A DNA stretch of 64,000 nt from Amycolatopsis eburnea (GTDB taxonomy: Bacteria; Actinomycetota; Actinomycetes; Mycobacteriales; Pseudonocardiaceae). Shown here piece by piece: positions 52,140 through 60,230 of this stretch. How positions within the stretch are numbered: the first letter of the stretch is position 1; every line of letters begins with the position of its first letter. The stretch lies in assembly GCF_003937945.1 (NCBI RefSeq), contig NZ_RSEC01000058.1:310001-374000 (forward strand). Direction: 5' to 3'. The notes below the pieces were generated by a model. It was given only the letters and a program-made list of their open reading frames with translations. It was not told where the DNA came from and did no database searches. The position numbers and the translations under genes are program-made.

Positions 52140-52336
52140 TTTCCCCAGGTCGCCGGCGGTAGGTCACGAACGGGTTAAAAAGGGGACCCCGGGTAAGCGG
52201 GGGAGTGACGTGCGATACCTTTCGTTCCTCCGCGTGCCACTGACGGGTGAATTACAGCAGTGTGGTTACACGCTCGGTGGTGCCGCGACCACGGATTTCG
52301 AAGTGCTGTCTCCCCCGCCGGTACAGGAGTTCCCCT

Positions 52337-53050
52337 ATGCGCAGACGTACCTTCCGCGGCGCCGTTGCAGTCATGGCGCTGACCACCGCGGCCCTCATCG
52401 GCACCGCCGGCTCCGCGCTGGCCTGCTACCCGTCGGACGACCACGCCACCGCGGTGCCGAACCCGAAGATCCGCAACTGCGCGGACGCGAAGGTTCCCGG
52501 CGACACGCTGGTGAAGTCCGGGGACAAGACGGACCTGATCGAGTTCACCGGCGGGGTGCCGGACAAGGACAAGACCCTGACGATCACCAGCGTCGCCGAG
52601 GGCGTCACGATCACCGCGATCGTGGTCAAGGGCGGCGACGGGTACAACCTGTACGTGCCGGGCAAGAAGGGCCTGTCCGAGACCCCGCCGTGGCAGGACC
52701 TCAAGTCGCCGCTGAACGGCGGCCGCCAGGTCCCGACCATCAGCCACTGGTTCGTCTGCGGCAGCAAGAAGGACACCCCGCCGAGCGAGACGACGGCGCC
52801 GACGAAGCCGTCCACCCCGGCCACCGGGACCACGAAGCCGAGCGCTCCGGCGACCTCGGAGACCTCGGTCTCGCCGACCAGCACCACCGCTCCGGCCGCC
52901 GTCCCGGCGGGCAACGAGTCGGGCACTGGTGGCGGCCTGGCCAACACCGGCTTCGACAACAGCTGGCTGATCTGGGTCGCGGCCCTGCTGCTGGTCGCCG
53001 GTGGCGGTCTGCTCGCGCTCCTGAAGTTCCGCCGCAAGGCTTCCGAGTAA
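52337..53050 (+). CDS. LANTG-anchored surface protein
   Basis: A 237-residue secreted protein. Signal peptide of ~29 residues ending in GSALA, a globular part of ~115 residues with four Cys in total, a Thr/Pro/Ser-rich wall-spanning segment (SETTAPTKPSTPATGTTKPS), then LANTG (201-205), a membrane segment and the basic tail KFRRKASE. LAxTG with this tail is the substrate form of class E sortases of high-GC actinomycetes, so it should be linked to the cell wall. No sortase is nearby. ATG after AGGAG. The function of the globular part is unknown. Confidence 0.87.
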   Translation: MRRRTFRGAVAVMALTTAALIGTAGSALACYPSDDHATAVPNPKIRNCADAKVPGDTLVKSGDKTDLIEFTGGVPDKDKTLTITSVAEGVTITAIVVKGGDGYNLYVPGKKGLSETPPWQDLKSPLNGGRQVPTISHWFVCGSKKDTPPSETTAPTKPSTPATGTTKPSAPATSETSVSPTSTTAPAAVPAGNESGTGGGLANTGFDNSWLIWVAALLLVAGGGLLALLKFRRKASE

Positions 53051-53064
53051 GCCTCAGCGAAGTT

Positions 53065-53115
53065 CCGTGAAGGCCTCCTTACCGGTCATAAAAGCCGGTA
53101 AGGAGGCCTTCACGG
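53065..53115. repeat. GTGAAGGCC-type long palindrome between convergent genes (copy 2)
   Basis: Two perfect 21-base arms, from CCGTGAAGGCCTCC to the matching GGAGGCCTTCACGG, enclose the loop TCATAAAAG. The stop codon of the minus-strand gene (53110-53112) is inside the right arm. It shares GTGAAGGCC-CCTT with the copy at 14310 and should terminate transcription from both sides. Confidence 0.88.
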
Positions 53116-55374
53116 CTTTCCGGGGAAGTCGCCGAAGAGCAGGCCCTGTTCGCCGTTGGAAGGTTTGCCGAGGCCGGCGGCCATCGCGACGGCGTGGTCC
53201 CACTCCGCGTCGACCACGTAGTCCTGGTGCCGGAGCACCCCCGGCGCCCAACGGTGCCGTCCGGTCGGGCCGCGCAGCGGGTCCGGCAGCCAGTGGTCGC
53301 CGCCGAGGATGAGGACGCCGTTCTCGTCCGCCTTCGCCTTCAACGGCCCCGAACCGCCTTCCGGCTGGAAACCGACGCCGAAGAGCTGCCGGTCGGAGAC
53401 CTCGTGCCGCCACGTCGTCACGCCGCCGCCGAAGATGTCGGTGCCGCGGCAGAGCGCGCGCCACCGGCCGTCGAGGTCGGCGAAGAGCTCTTCCAGCGCC
53501 TCCTGCGGCAGCAGCGCGGGGAACGCCCGCTGGTAACCCCACTGCAGCGGGGAGCCGGCGGTGAGCACGCCGACGCGTTCGAGGTCCGCCGCCGGCAGCT
53601 CGGCCGCGAGCCGGGCGGCCGCCATGATCGTGAGCAGGCTGCCGAGGTTGTAGCCGGACAGCACCACCCGCGTCCCCGGTTCGGCGAGGTGCTCGCGGGC
53701 CCGCGCCGCCAGCTCCGGAACCACCTTCAGCGCGTAGCACGGCGGGACCGTGGGGTGCGCGGCCCGCGGCCAGAAGCAGACGAGGTCGGCCAGCGCGCCG
53801 AGGTGGCGGCTGCGCTGCGGGGTCCGCGCGGCCGTGTAGACCACGCGCAGCAGGCCCGCGGCCAGCGCGCCGAGCGCGACCACGCCGATCGCGGACAGCG
53901 GCTTGAACCAGCCGGGGACCAGCCCGAACCCGAACCGCAGCACGAGCAGCGCCGCACCGCCCGCGGACATCGCCGACGCCACGGCGAGCGCGAGGTGGTG
54001 CAGGTGCCGCCGTTCCCACGCCGAGCGCGCCCACGCCGCCGCGGCTTGGGCCTCCTGGCGCTCGTCGTGCTCCATCAGCTCGACGATCTCCGGGATGCCC
54101 CGCCGCAGCCGGCGCAGCGGGACAGCCACCGCGAAGCCCAGCACGCCGAGCACCGCGGCCAGCGCGAGGCCAGCGCCCCAGAGCACCGTGACCAGCAAGT
54201 ACGTGTCGGGCACCTGCAGCAGTTCCGCGCCGGACAGCCGCCGGAGCGCCTCGGCGAGACCGGCGCCGAACCCGCCGCCGAGCAGCCCGGCCAGCGCGAG
54301 CACGGGCGCGGCTGCCCAGCCGCCCAGCCACGGCCGCAGCCGGCGCGGCTTGTGCGCCCAGCCGGGCCGGGCCAGCAGCGCGGCCGGGAGCAGGAACAGC
54401 GCGAACAGGACCGTGACGGCGACCAGGGCCGCGCCGAGGCCTTCGACGACGCCGTTCGTGCCCGGCAGCGGGCCGGTGCCGGGCCGCAGCCGCACCGCGG
54501 CCACGACGACGAGCACGCTCGCGAAGGCGAGCACGCCGGGCCGGGCGAACCGGCCGGTGTCGACGCCGATCGCGGCCGCGACTACGACCGCGAGCACCAC
54601 GGCGAGCGTGATGATCCAGACGACCAGGCCGAACGTGTCACCCGGCACGCGGAACGGCCCGCCGAGCAGCAGCAACGCGACCGACGCCAGCGCCGCGACG
54701 GTGTGCAGGCAGCGCAGCGCCGGCGTCTCCGGGTCGGCGCGCATCCGCAGCGGCCCGCCGGTGAGGTCGCCGTCGGCGTGCACCGCCCACGTCGCCGAGG
54801 AGATCCGGTGCAGCACGAAGATCACCACGAGCAGCGGGACGACGCCGAGCGCGATCCGCGCGGGCACCGTGCGGAGCACGTCGGGGACCACGGGCAGGCA
54901 GCCCGAGCCGGGCGCGAGGCACTGCGTGGCGAACAGGTCGAGCGCGATCGCCGCGAGCTGGCCCATCAGCAGCATGGTCAGCAGCAGGGCGCCGACGCGC
55001 AGCAGGCCGCGGCACACGGCGCCGAGGAAGCGCGGGAGGCGGCGGTCCGGCGGGATCGGGGGCAGCATCCAGAAGGCGACGTTGGCCAGCGAAAACGGGA
55101 ACAGCAGCGCCCAGGTGGCCTTGGCGGCGCCGCCGGACGTCATGCCGTGCCACAGGTAGCCTTCGAGGGTCCGCGGGATCGTCCGGCCCAGTGCCGGCAG
55201 CACGGGCCCGGGGGCGGGCCGGCGCAGCCGGTCGGCCGGGCGGATCACCCGGCCCAGCCCGTCGCCGGCGACGTCGACGGTCGAAACCGCGTCGAGCAGG
55301 GTTTCCCCGCTGGTGCCCACGAGGCCGGCGACGCGGATTTCGACGACTCGGGTGTCCGGGCCGGGCATCGGCAC
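53110..55374 (-). CDS. Large membrane protein with degenerate alpha/beta-hydrolase motif
   Basis: About 754 residues. A soluble N-terminus of ~60 residues leads to many membrane segments (~90-450 and ~480-540), then a soluble domain of ~200 residues. Near the start of that domain is VVLSGYNLGSLLTIMAAARL, which has the shape of a nucleophile elbow G-x-S-x-G but with Asn at 576 in place of Ser, so a serine hydrolase activity is unlikely. I do not know a function. The start may be GTG 55374 or ATG 55368. Its stop codon is supplied by the adjacent palindrome. Confidence 0.78.
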   Translation of the reverse strand: MPMPGPDTRVVEIRVAGLVGTSGETLLDAVSTVDVAGDGLGRVIRPADRLRRPAPGPVLPALGRTIPRTLEGYLWHGMTSGGAAKATWALLFPFSLANVAFWMLPPIPPDRRLPRFLGAVCRGLLRVGALLLTMLLMGQLAAIALDLFATQCLAPGSGCLPVVPDVLRTVPARIALGVVPLLVVIFVLHRISSATWAVHADGDLTGGPLRMRADPETPALRCLHTVAALASVALLLLGGPFRVPGDTFGLVVWIITLAVVLAVVVAAAIGVDTGRFARPGVLAFASVLVVVAAVRLRPGTGPLPGTNGVVEGLGAALVAVTVLFALFLLPAALLARPGWAHKPRRLRPWLGGWAAAPVLALAGLLGGGFGAGLAEALRRLSGAELLQVPDTYLLVTVLWGAGLALAAVLGVLGFAVAVPLRRLRRGIPEIVELMEHDERQEAQAAAAWARSAWERRHLHHLALAVASAMSAGGAALLVLRFGFGLVPGWFKPLSAIGVVALGALAAGLLRVVYTAARTPQRSRHLGALADLVCFWPRAAHPTVPPCYALKVVPELAARAREHLAEPGTRVVLSGYNLGSLLTIMAAARLAAELPAADLERVGVLTAGSPLQWGYQRAFPALLPQEALEELFADLDGRWRALCRGTDIFGGGVTTWRHEVSDRQLFGVGFQPEGGSGPLKAKADENGVLILGGDHWLPDPLRGPTGRHRWAPGVLRHQDYVVDAEWDHAVAMAAGLGKPSNGEQGLLFGDFPGKP

Positions 55375-55460
55375 GGTAAGGGTCTCCTAACCGCTCTAGG
55401 GAAGGTCGAGCGGACAACGGTAGTGTTCCGGTGTCATCGAGTCTTGGAGGAATCGCCACT

Positions 55461-56933
55461 ATGCCCCCCGAAAGCGTTGCGAAGCGGCACGAGACCCGCA
55501 ACGGCATCGAATTCGCCGTCGCCGACCTCGATGCCGCCGAGTTCGGCCGCAAGGAGATCCGCCTCGCCGAGCACGAGATGCCGGGGCTGATGGCGCTCCG
55601 GCGCGAATACGCCGAGGTCTACCCGCTGCGCGGGGCGCGCGTGTCGGGCTCGCTGCACATGACCGTGCAGACCGCGGTGCTGATCGAGACGCTGGTCGCG
55701 CTGGGTGCCGAGGTGCGCTGGGCCTCCTGCAACATCTTCTCGACCCAGGACCACGCGGCCGCCGCGGTCGTCGTCGGCCCGCACGGCACGCCCGAGGAGC
55801 CCAAGGGCGTCCCGGTGTTCGCGTGGAAGGGCGAGTCGCTCGAGGAGTACTGGTGGTGCACCGAGCGGATGCTCACCTGGGACGGCGAGGGTCCCAACAT
55901 GATCCTCGACGACGGCGGTGACGCCACCATGCTGGTGCACAAGGGCACCGAGTACGAGAAGTCCGGCGTCGTGCCGACCCCGGACGAGAACACCTCGGAC
56001 GAGTTCCGCGTGTTCCTCGAGCTGCTGCGCGCCTCGGTGGCGGCGGACAAGGACAAGTGGACGAAGATCGGTGAAGGCGTCCGCGGCGTCACCGAGGAGA
56101 CCACGACCGGCGTCCTGCGGCTGTACCAGCTCGCGGCGGCGGGCGAGCTGCTGTTCCCGGCGATCAACGTCAACGACGCGGTGACGAAGTCGAAGTTCGA
56201 CAACCGCTACGGCATCCGCCACTCCCTGATCGACGGCATCAACCGCGGCACCGACGTCCTGATCGGCGGCAAGGTCGCGGTCGTCTGCGGTTACGGCGAC
56301 GTCGGCAAGGGCGCGGCCGAGTCCCTGCGCGGCCAGGGCGCCCGCGTGATCGTGACGGAGATCGACCCGATCTGCGCCCTGCAGGCGGCGATGGACGGCT
56401 ACCAGGTCCGCACGCTGGAGAACGCGCTCCCCGAAGCCGACATCGTCATCACGACGACCGGCAACAAGGACGTCGTGCTGGTCGAGCACATGGCGAAGAT
56501 GAAGCACCAGGCGATCCTGGGCAACATCGGCCACTTCGACAACGAGCTCGACATGGCGGGCCTGGCGCGCTACCCGGGCATCCGCAAGATCAACATCAAG
56601 CCGCAGGTCGACGAGTGGGTGTTCCCGAACGGCAACACGATCATCGTGCTGTCCGAGGGCCGGCTGCTCAACCTGGGCAACGCGACCGGGCACCCGTCGT
56701 TCGTGATGTCGAACAGCTTCTCCAACCAGGTGATCGCGCAGGTCGAGCTGTTCACCAAGCACGAGGAGTACGACAAGGAGGTGTTCCGGCTGCCGAAGAA
56801 GCTCGACGAGAAGGTCGCGAAGATCCACCTCGACGCGCTGGGCGGTGAGCTGACGAAGCTGACCAAGGAGCAGGCGGAGTACATCGACGTGGACGTCGAG
56901 GGGCCGTTCAAGCCGGAGCACTACCGGTACTGA
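55461..56933 (+). CDS. ahcY: Adenosylhomocysteinase
   Basis: A 490-residue NAD-dependent enzyme that splits S-adenosylhomocysteine to adenosine and homocysteine, recycling the methylation by-product. Signatures: GSLHMTVQTAVLIETL, CNIFSTQDHAAAA, VVCGYGDVGKGAAESLRGQGARV (NAD fold) and the C-terminal DVEGPFKPEHYRY. The ~40-residue insertion (VPTPDENTSDEFRVFLELL) is of the long form. ATG after GGAGGAA. The 86-base leader has a small hairpin CCGCTC/GAGCGG (55391-55413), not clearly a known riboswitch. Confidence 0.97.
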   Translation: MPPESVAKRHETRNGIEFAVADLDAAEFGRKEIRLAEHEMPGLMALRREYAEVYPLRGARVSGSLHMTVQTAVLIETLVALGAEVRWASCNIFSTQDHAAAAVVVGPHGTPEEPKGVPVFAWKGESLEEYWWCTERMLTWDGEGPNMILDDGGDATMLVHKGTEYEKSGVVPTPDENTSDEFRVFLELLRASVAADKDKWTKIGEGVRGVTEETTTGVLRLYQLAAAGELLFPAINVNDAVTKSKFDNRYGIRHSLIDGINRGTDVLIGGKVAVVCGYGDVGKGAAESLRGQGARVIVTEIDPICALQAAMDGYQVRTLENALPEADIVITTTGNKDVVLVEHMAKMKHQAILGNIGHFDNELDMAGLARYPGIRKINIKPQVDEWVFPNGNTIIVLSEGRLLNLGNATGHPSFVMSNSFSNQVIAQVELFTKHEEYDKEVFRLPKKLDEKVAKIHLDALGGELTKLTKEQAEYIDVDVEGPFKPEHYRY

Positions 56934-56956
56934 GGTTTCCGCGTTTTCGCTGGTGA

Positions 56957-56993
56957 GGGCCGCCCCGAAAGTGTTCGGGGCGGCCCTTTGTTT
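56957..56993 (+). terminator. Intrinsic terminator of ahcY
   Basis: Perfect 13-base arms GGGCCGCCCCGAA and TTCGGGGCGGCCC with loop AGTG, then TTTGTTTT. Confidence 0.95.
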
Positions 56994-57007
56994 TGCGCTC
57001 TGAACAG

Positions 57008-57036
57008 TGATAGCACGATTGGGTGACGTGTTATCA
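57008..57036 (+). promoter_or_regulatory. vapBC promoter/operator
   Basis: TGATAGCAC (57008-57016) and GTGTTATCA (57028-57036) form an inverted repeat with one mismatch. TTATCA also looks like a -10 box, 17 bases from the TGATAG at the -35 position, and ends seven bases before the GTG at 57044, which fits a leaderless mRNA. The antitoxin probably binds here and represses the operon. Confidence 0.6.
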
Positions 57037-57043
57037 TGGGGGT

Positions 57044-57331
57044 GTGAAGCAGTTGATCACGAGGATCGACGACGAGCTGCACGCCCGGCTGAAGGCACGA
57101 GCCGAAGCCGAAGGGCGCAGCATGAACGACCTGGTCACGGAAGCGTTGAGGGGCGTTGTGGCGAAGACCGAAACCCGCGCGGAATGGAAACGGCGACTGA
57201 TCGCCGAAGGCAAGGTCGTGCACGTGGAGCCGCCGGCTCACGTGCCGACCCTGGACGAGATCGAAGACCTGTCCCGAGGCTGGGGCACGGCTGTGAGTGA
57301 AGCGCTCGACTGGACCCGAGGGGAGTGGTGA
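57044..57331 (+). CDS. VapB-type antitoxin (ribbon-helix-helix)
   Basis: A 95-residue DNA-binding protein. The N-terminal ribbon-helix-helix reads VKQLITRIDDELHARLKARAEAEGRSMNDLVTEALRG; the C-terminal half (VEPPAHVPTLDEIEDLSRGWGTAVSEALDW) is where toxin is bound in this class. The GTG at 57044 fits the strand start and the leaderless promoter. Its stop overlaps the toxin start by GTGA. Confidence 0.88.
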   Translation: MKQLITRIDDELHARLKARAEAEGRSMNDLVTEALRGVVAKTETRAEWKRRLIAEGKVVHVEPPAHVPTLDEIEDLSRGWGTAVSEALDWTRGEW

Positions 57332-57774
57332 CCGTGCTGTACGTCGACACCAGCGCGCTGGTCACGGCTTACCTGTCGGACGAGCCGGAGCACGACAAGT
57401 TCCGCAAGCTGCTGCTCGAAGGCGATTCCCCGGTCGTGAGCAGCGATTTCACCCGCATCGAGTTCGCCGGTGCCATGACGGCCGCCAAGCGGACCGGCCG
57501 GATTCCCGATCCCGCGGTGGCGCTGGCGCACTTCGATCACCTCGCCTCTCCGGACGGGGATCTGGTGCTCATCCCGTTCAACCCGAACCGGATCATTCCC
57601 GCCGCGCGGCGGCTGGTCACCGAGAACTACCCCGTGCGCACGCTCGACGCGATCCACATCGCCGTCGCCATGCACGACACCGCCGAGCTGACCGGCGGCG
57701 AGCCGGTCACCTTCGTCACCCGCGACGAGCGCCAGGCCGACGCCGCCAAGGCCAACGGGTTCGAGGTGCTGTGA
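57328..57774 (+). CDS. VapC-type PIN-domain ribonuclease toxin
   Basis: A 148-residue PIN nuclease. Catalytic acids are in LYVDTSALVTAYL (D7), RIEFAGAMTA, TLDAIHIAVAMH and VTRDERQADAA, all present, so the toxin appears intact. VapC enzymes cut tRNA or rRNA and are inactivated by VapB bound as a complex. The GTG at 57328 overlaps the antitoxin stop. The stop in turn overlaps the next gene. Confidence 0.92.
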   Translation: MTVLYVDTSALVTAYLSDEPEHDKFRKLLLEGDSPVVSSDFTRIEFAGAMTAAKRTGRIPDPAVALAHFDHLASPDGDLVLIPFNPNRIIPAARRLVTENYPVRTLDAIHIAVAMHDTAELTGGEPVTFVTRDERQADAAKANGFEVL

Positions 57775-58112
57775 GCGTCAACCTCTTCGCCGGCATCGCC
57801 GTCCGCGACTACCCCGCCGCGCTCGCCTGGTACGAGCGCCTCTTCGGCTCCCCGCCGACCTACGTCGTCAGTGACACCGAAGCCCTCTGGGAAATCACCC
57901 CGCACGGCTCGGTCGTCGTCGAACTGCGGCCCGATCGGGCCGGCCACGCCTTCCACACCCTCTTCGTCGACGACCTCGACGAGCGCGTCGCCGCGATCTC
58001 CGCCCGCGGCATCGAACCCACCGACCTCGAAACCTACGACAACGGCGTCCGCAAGTTCCTCTTCCACGACCCCGAAGGAAACGAACTCGGCATCGGCGGC
58101 GGACCCGCGTAA
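57771..58112 (+). CDS. VOC-superfamily protein
   Basis: A 113-residue glyoxalase/bleomycin-resistance-fold protein: VNLFAGIAVRDYPAALAWYERLFG, TLFVDDLDERVAAISARGIEPTDLE, KFLFHDPEGNELGIGG. The last segment holds the conserved Glu of the metal site. Substrate unknown. The GTG start overlaps the VapC stop (GTGA), so it is co-translated with the toxin-antitoxin pair, which is unusual. Confidence 0.85.
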   Translation: MSVNLFAGIAVRDYPAALAWYERLFGSPPTYVVSDTEALWEITPHGSVVVELRPDRAGHAFHTLFVDDLDERVAAISARGIEPTDLETYDNGVRKFLFHDPEGNELGIGGGPA

Positions 58113-58146
58113 CCTCGAACACGTTCTTGGCTTCACGAACCTCACG

Positions 58147-58241
58147 GCCCGGTAGGTAGTCCGGGCGGCCGATACAGGCTCGTTGTCCCGCAAGGGAAAC
58201 CGGTGGCGCCAGGCTGATCCGTCACGCCTGGAGGTTTCCCG
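58147..58241 (+). promoter_or_regulatory. Structured leader with mutually exclusive hairpins upstream of the yjdF homologue
   Basis: Three elements are visible. (1) GCCCGG/CCGGGC stem (58147-58166) with an eight-base loop. (2) Hairpin A: GUU, bulged G, UCCC, tetraloop GCAA, GGGA, AAC (58182-58200), a GNRA-capped stem. (3) Hairpin B: GGGAAACC (58194-58201) pairs with GGTTTCCC (58233-58240) outside CCAGGC/GCCTGG (58209-58214, 58226-58231). Hairpin B buries the Shine-Dalgarno GGAGG (58230-58234) and the bases up to the ATG. A and B share 58194-58200, so only one can form. This is an on/off switch layout; the ligand or trigger is unknown. Confidence 0.65.
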
Positions 58242-58628
58242 ATGAGCGGGGTGTTCACGCTGTACCACGACGGCCGGTTCTGGGTCGGTGTCTACGAAAT
58301 CCACGAGGACGGCCTGGTCCGGGCCGCGCGGCACGTCTTCGGCGCCGAGCCGAACAACGCCGAGCTGGCGGCCTTCGCGGCCGGGCGCGACTTCGTGCGG
58401 CTCGCCGACGAAGCCCGTGAAGCGCCGCCGGTTCCAGTGCACAAGCGGGCGAAGCGGAGCTACGACGACGAAGGCATCGGCACCGCCGCCCAGCGCGCGT
58501 TGAAGCACGCCGTCACCGAGCGGGCGACCGAAAACAAAGCGGCCCGCAAACGCCGTGCCGCCGCCGAAGCCGCCCGCCGCCGTGCCCTCGCCAAAGCCAA
58601 GTCACGCGCCAAGCACCGCGGCCGGTGA
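58242..58628 (+). CDS. yjdF: YjdF-family protein (DUF2992)
   Basis: A 128-residue cytoplasmic protein. FTLYHDGRFWVGVYEIHEDG and ARHVFGAEPNNAEL at the N-terminus and the basic helical tail ending in KHRGR match Bacillus YjdF along its whole length. The function is unknown; in Firmicutes the gene is controlled by the yjdF RNA, which senses aza-aromatic compounds. Here too a structured leader covers the start. ATG seven bases after GGAGG. It abuts the convergent binding-protein gene. Confidence 0.87.
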   Translation: MSGVFTLYHDGRFWVGVYEIHEDGLVRAARHVFGAEPNNAELAAFAAGRDFVRLADEAREAPPVPVHKRAKRSYDDEGIGTAAQRALKHAVTERATENKAARKRRAAAEAARRRALAKAKSRAKHRGR

Positions 58629-60203
58629 TCAGCACTCCGCCGGGGCGCCCGGGGTCACGATGACGCTCCTGGTTCGGGTGCCCGCACCAGGCGGAAGCGG
58701 GCAGACGCGGACCACCGGCGGGCCGGCGTCTGCGCGGTTGCCGCTGTTGTCGAACGTGATCATCCCGCCCGCGCCGCGGACCGCCTGGCCCGTCGTGGAG
58801 AACCCGCTGATCGCCGTGTTGACCTGGCTGCGCTGCACGGCCTTGGCCGCGGGCAGGGTGCGCAACGCCTCGGACACCACCGACATCGCGTCGTACGCGT
58901 TGACCGCCCAGCCGTCGTCGGTGTGCGCGAGGTCGAACCCGGCGCCGGTGAACGCCTCTTCCAGGTCCGCGAACCCCGGGTTGTTCCCGAGCCGCTGGTC
59001 GGCGCCCGCGACGAGGGTCGTCAGCAGCCGGATCCGGCCGCTGGTGAAGCTCGCCGACCGCAGGCCGCGCAGCCGGAGGTCTTCGAGCATCGGGTTGTCC
59101 TCGACCGCGCGCACCCGCTGGCCGTCCGACGTGCTCACCACCGTCACCGACGTCGCCGCGCACTGCCCGCTGCCGAACGCCTCGTCGAGGCTGAACAGGA
59201 GCCGCGCCAGGTCGCTGCCGCGGGCGATGTACAACAGGGTCACGTCCTTGGCGGCGCCGCAGATCCGCCGCGCCGTCTGCAGCACCGTGCTGGACTCGTC
59301 GGCGTCGAACTTCACCTCGGTGACGTTCCCGCCGAACTGCCGTTGCATCATCGGCAGCGCGGTGCAGGTGTAGGGGTCGGACCCGCCGGTGGGCACCATG
59401 ATGAAGTCCGGTCGCGCGGGGACCACGGCGGCGAGCCGGTCGATCTGCACGCGGTTGCGGTAGGCCACGCGGTAGAAGTAGTCCCGGCCGATCCCGCGCT
59501 GGTAGGTGGCCTCCGGGTCGCAGGAATCGAACTGCGGCTGGTCACCGCGGGAGCCGGTCTGGTCGAAGCCCTCCGCGGTGATCAGGTCGGACACCATCGG
59601 GATCTTCGCCGCGGCCAGCAGGTCCGCGGTCTCGGCGGCGCGCTGCTGGCTCAGGCCGAGGCCGACGACCGCGACGACGCCCCGGTCGGCCAGCTCCCGT
59701 GCGACGTCGAGCCCCTCGTTGTCCGGGCCGTAGGCGCCGATGTTCGCGACGACCAGGCGGATCGGGTGCACGCAGCCGGTGCCGTTGGCGCGCCGCTGCC
59801 CGGCTGCCATGCCCTCCAGTTCGTGCACCGCGCGGCCGCCGGTGTAGCGGTCGGTCATGGTGGTCAGCACGCCGACGGTCACGGCCGTGCCCTGCGGGTC
59901 GCAGCGGTCGGCGGCCGTCGTGTTCTGCTCGTCGATCACCTTCAGCACGGCGGTGAACCGGTCGAGGCCGAAGTCGTACTCGCCGTCGGACAGCCCGACG
60001 CACTCGCCGCCGGCGGACCAGGCGGAGTCGCCCGGCCAGCCGTCGTTGCAGGTGAGGAGCCGGCCGAGGCCCTGCCGGAACACGGCCACGCCGCCGGCGC
60101 CGACCAGCAGCGTGACCACCAGCGCGAGAGGGATCCAGTCGGTCCACAGTTTCGGGAACCGGGAGCGTCGGGGCCAGATGCCCGCGTAGTGGCGCGAGGA
60201 CAA
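58629..60203 (-). CDS. Membrane-anchored periplasmic-binding-like protein
   Basis: A 524-residue protein with an N-terminal membrane anchor (~24-42, DWIPLALVVTLLVGAGGVAVF) after a basic cytoplasmic stretch, then a large external part with the type I periplasmic-binding fold of branched-chain amino acid receptors (AVTVGVLTTMTD, VVAVVGLGLSQQRAAETADLLAAAKIPMVSD, YFYRVAYRNRVQ, GGMITFDNSGNR). It has no lipobox and no transporter subunits nearby. TTG start after GGAAGG. It follows the NTPase gene by 27 bases, so the pair is probably one functional unit that senses an outside ligand. Confidence 0.78.
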   Translation of the reverse strand: MSSRHYAGIWPRRSRFPKLWTDWIPLALVVTLLVGAGGVAVFRQGLGRLLTCNDGWPGDSAWSAGGECVGLSDGEYDFGLDRFTAVLKVIDEQNTTAADRCDPQGTAVTVGVLTTMTDRYTGGRAVHELEGMAAGQRRANGTGCVHPIRLVVANIGAYGPDNEGLDVARELADRGVVAVVGLGLSQQRAAETADLLAAAKIPMVSDLITAEGFDQTGSRGDQPQFDSCDPEATYQRGIGRDYFYRVAYRNRVQIDRLAAVVPARPDFIMVPTGGSDPYTCTALPMMQRQFGGNVTEVKFDADESSTVLQTARRICGAAKDVTLLYIARGSDLARLLFSLDEAFGSGQCAATSVTVVSTSDGQRVRAVEDNPMLEDLRLRGLRSASFTSGRIRLLTTLVAGADQRLGNNPGFADLEEAFTGAGFDLAHTDDGWAVNAYDAMSVVSEALRTLPAAKAVQRSQVNTAISGFSTTGQAVRGAGGMITFDNSGNRADAGPPVVRVCPLPPGAGTRTRSVIVTPGAPAEC

Positions 60204-60230
60204 GGGAGTCCTTCCGGGAGGTGGGACGGT

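Noticed and set aside
55381..55460. SAH or SAM riboswitch before ahcY
   Set aside because: Only a six-base stem is seen; the conserved core sequences of known SAH or SAM riboswitches are not recognisable.
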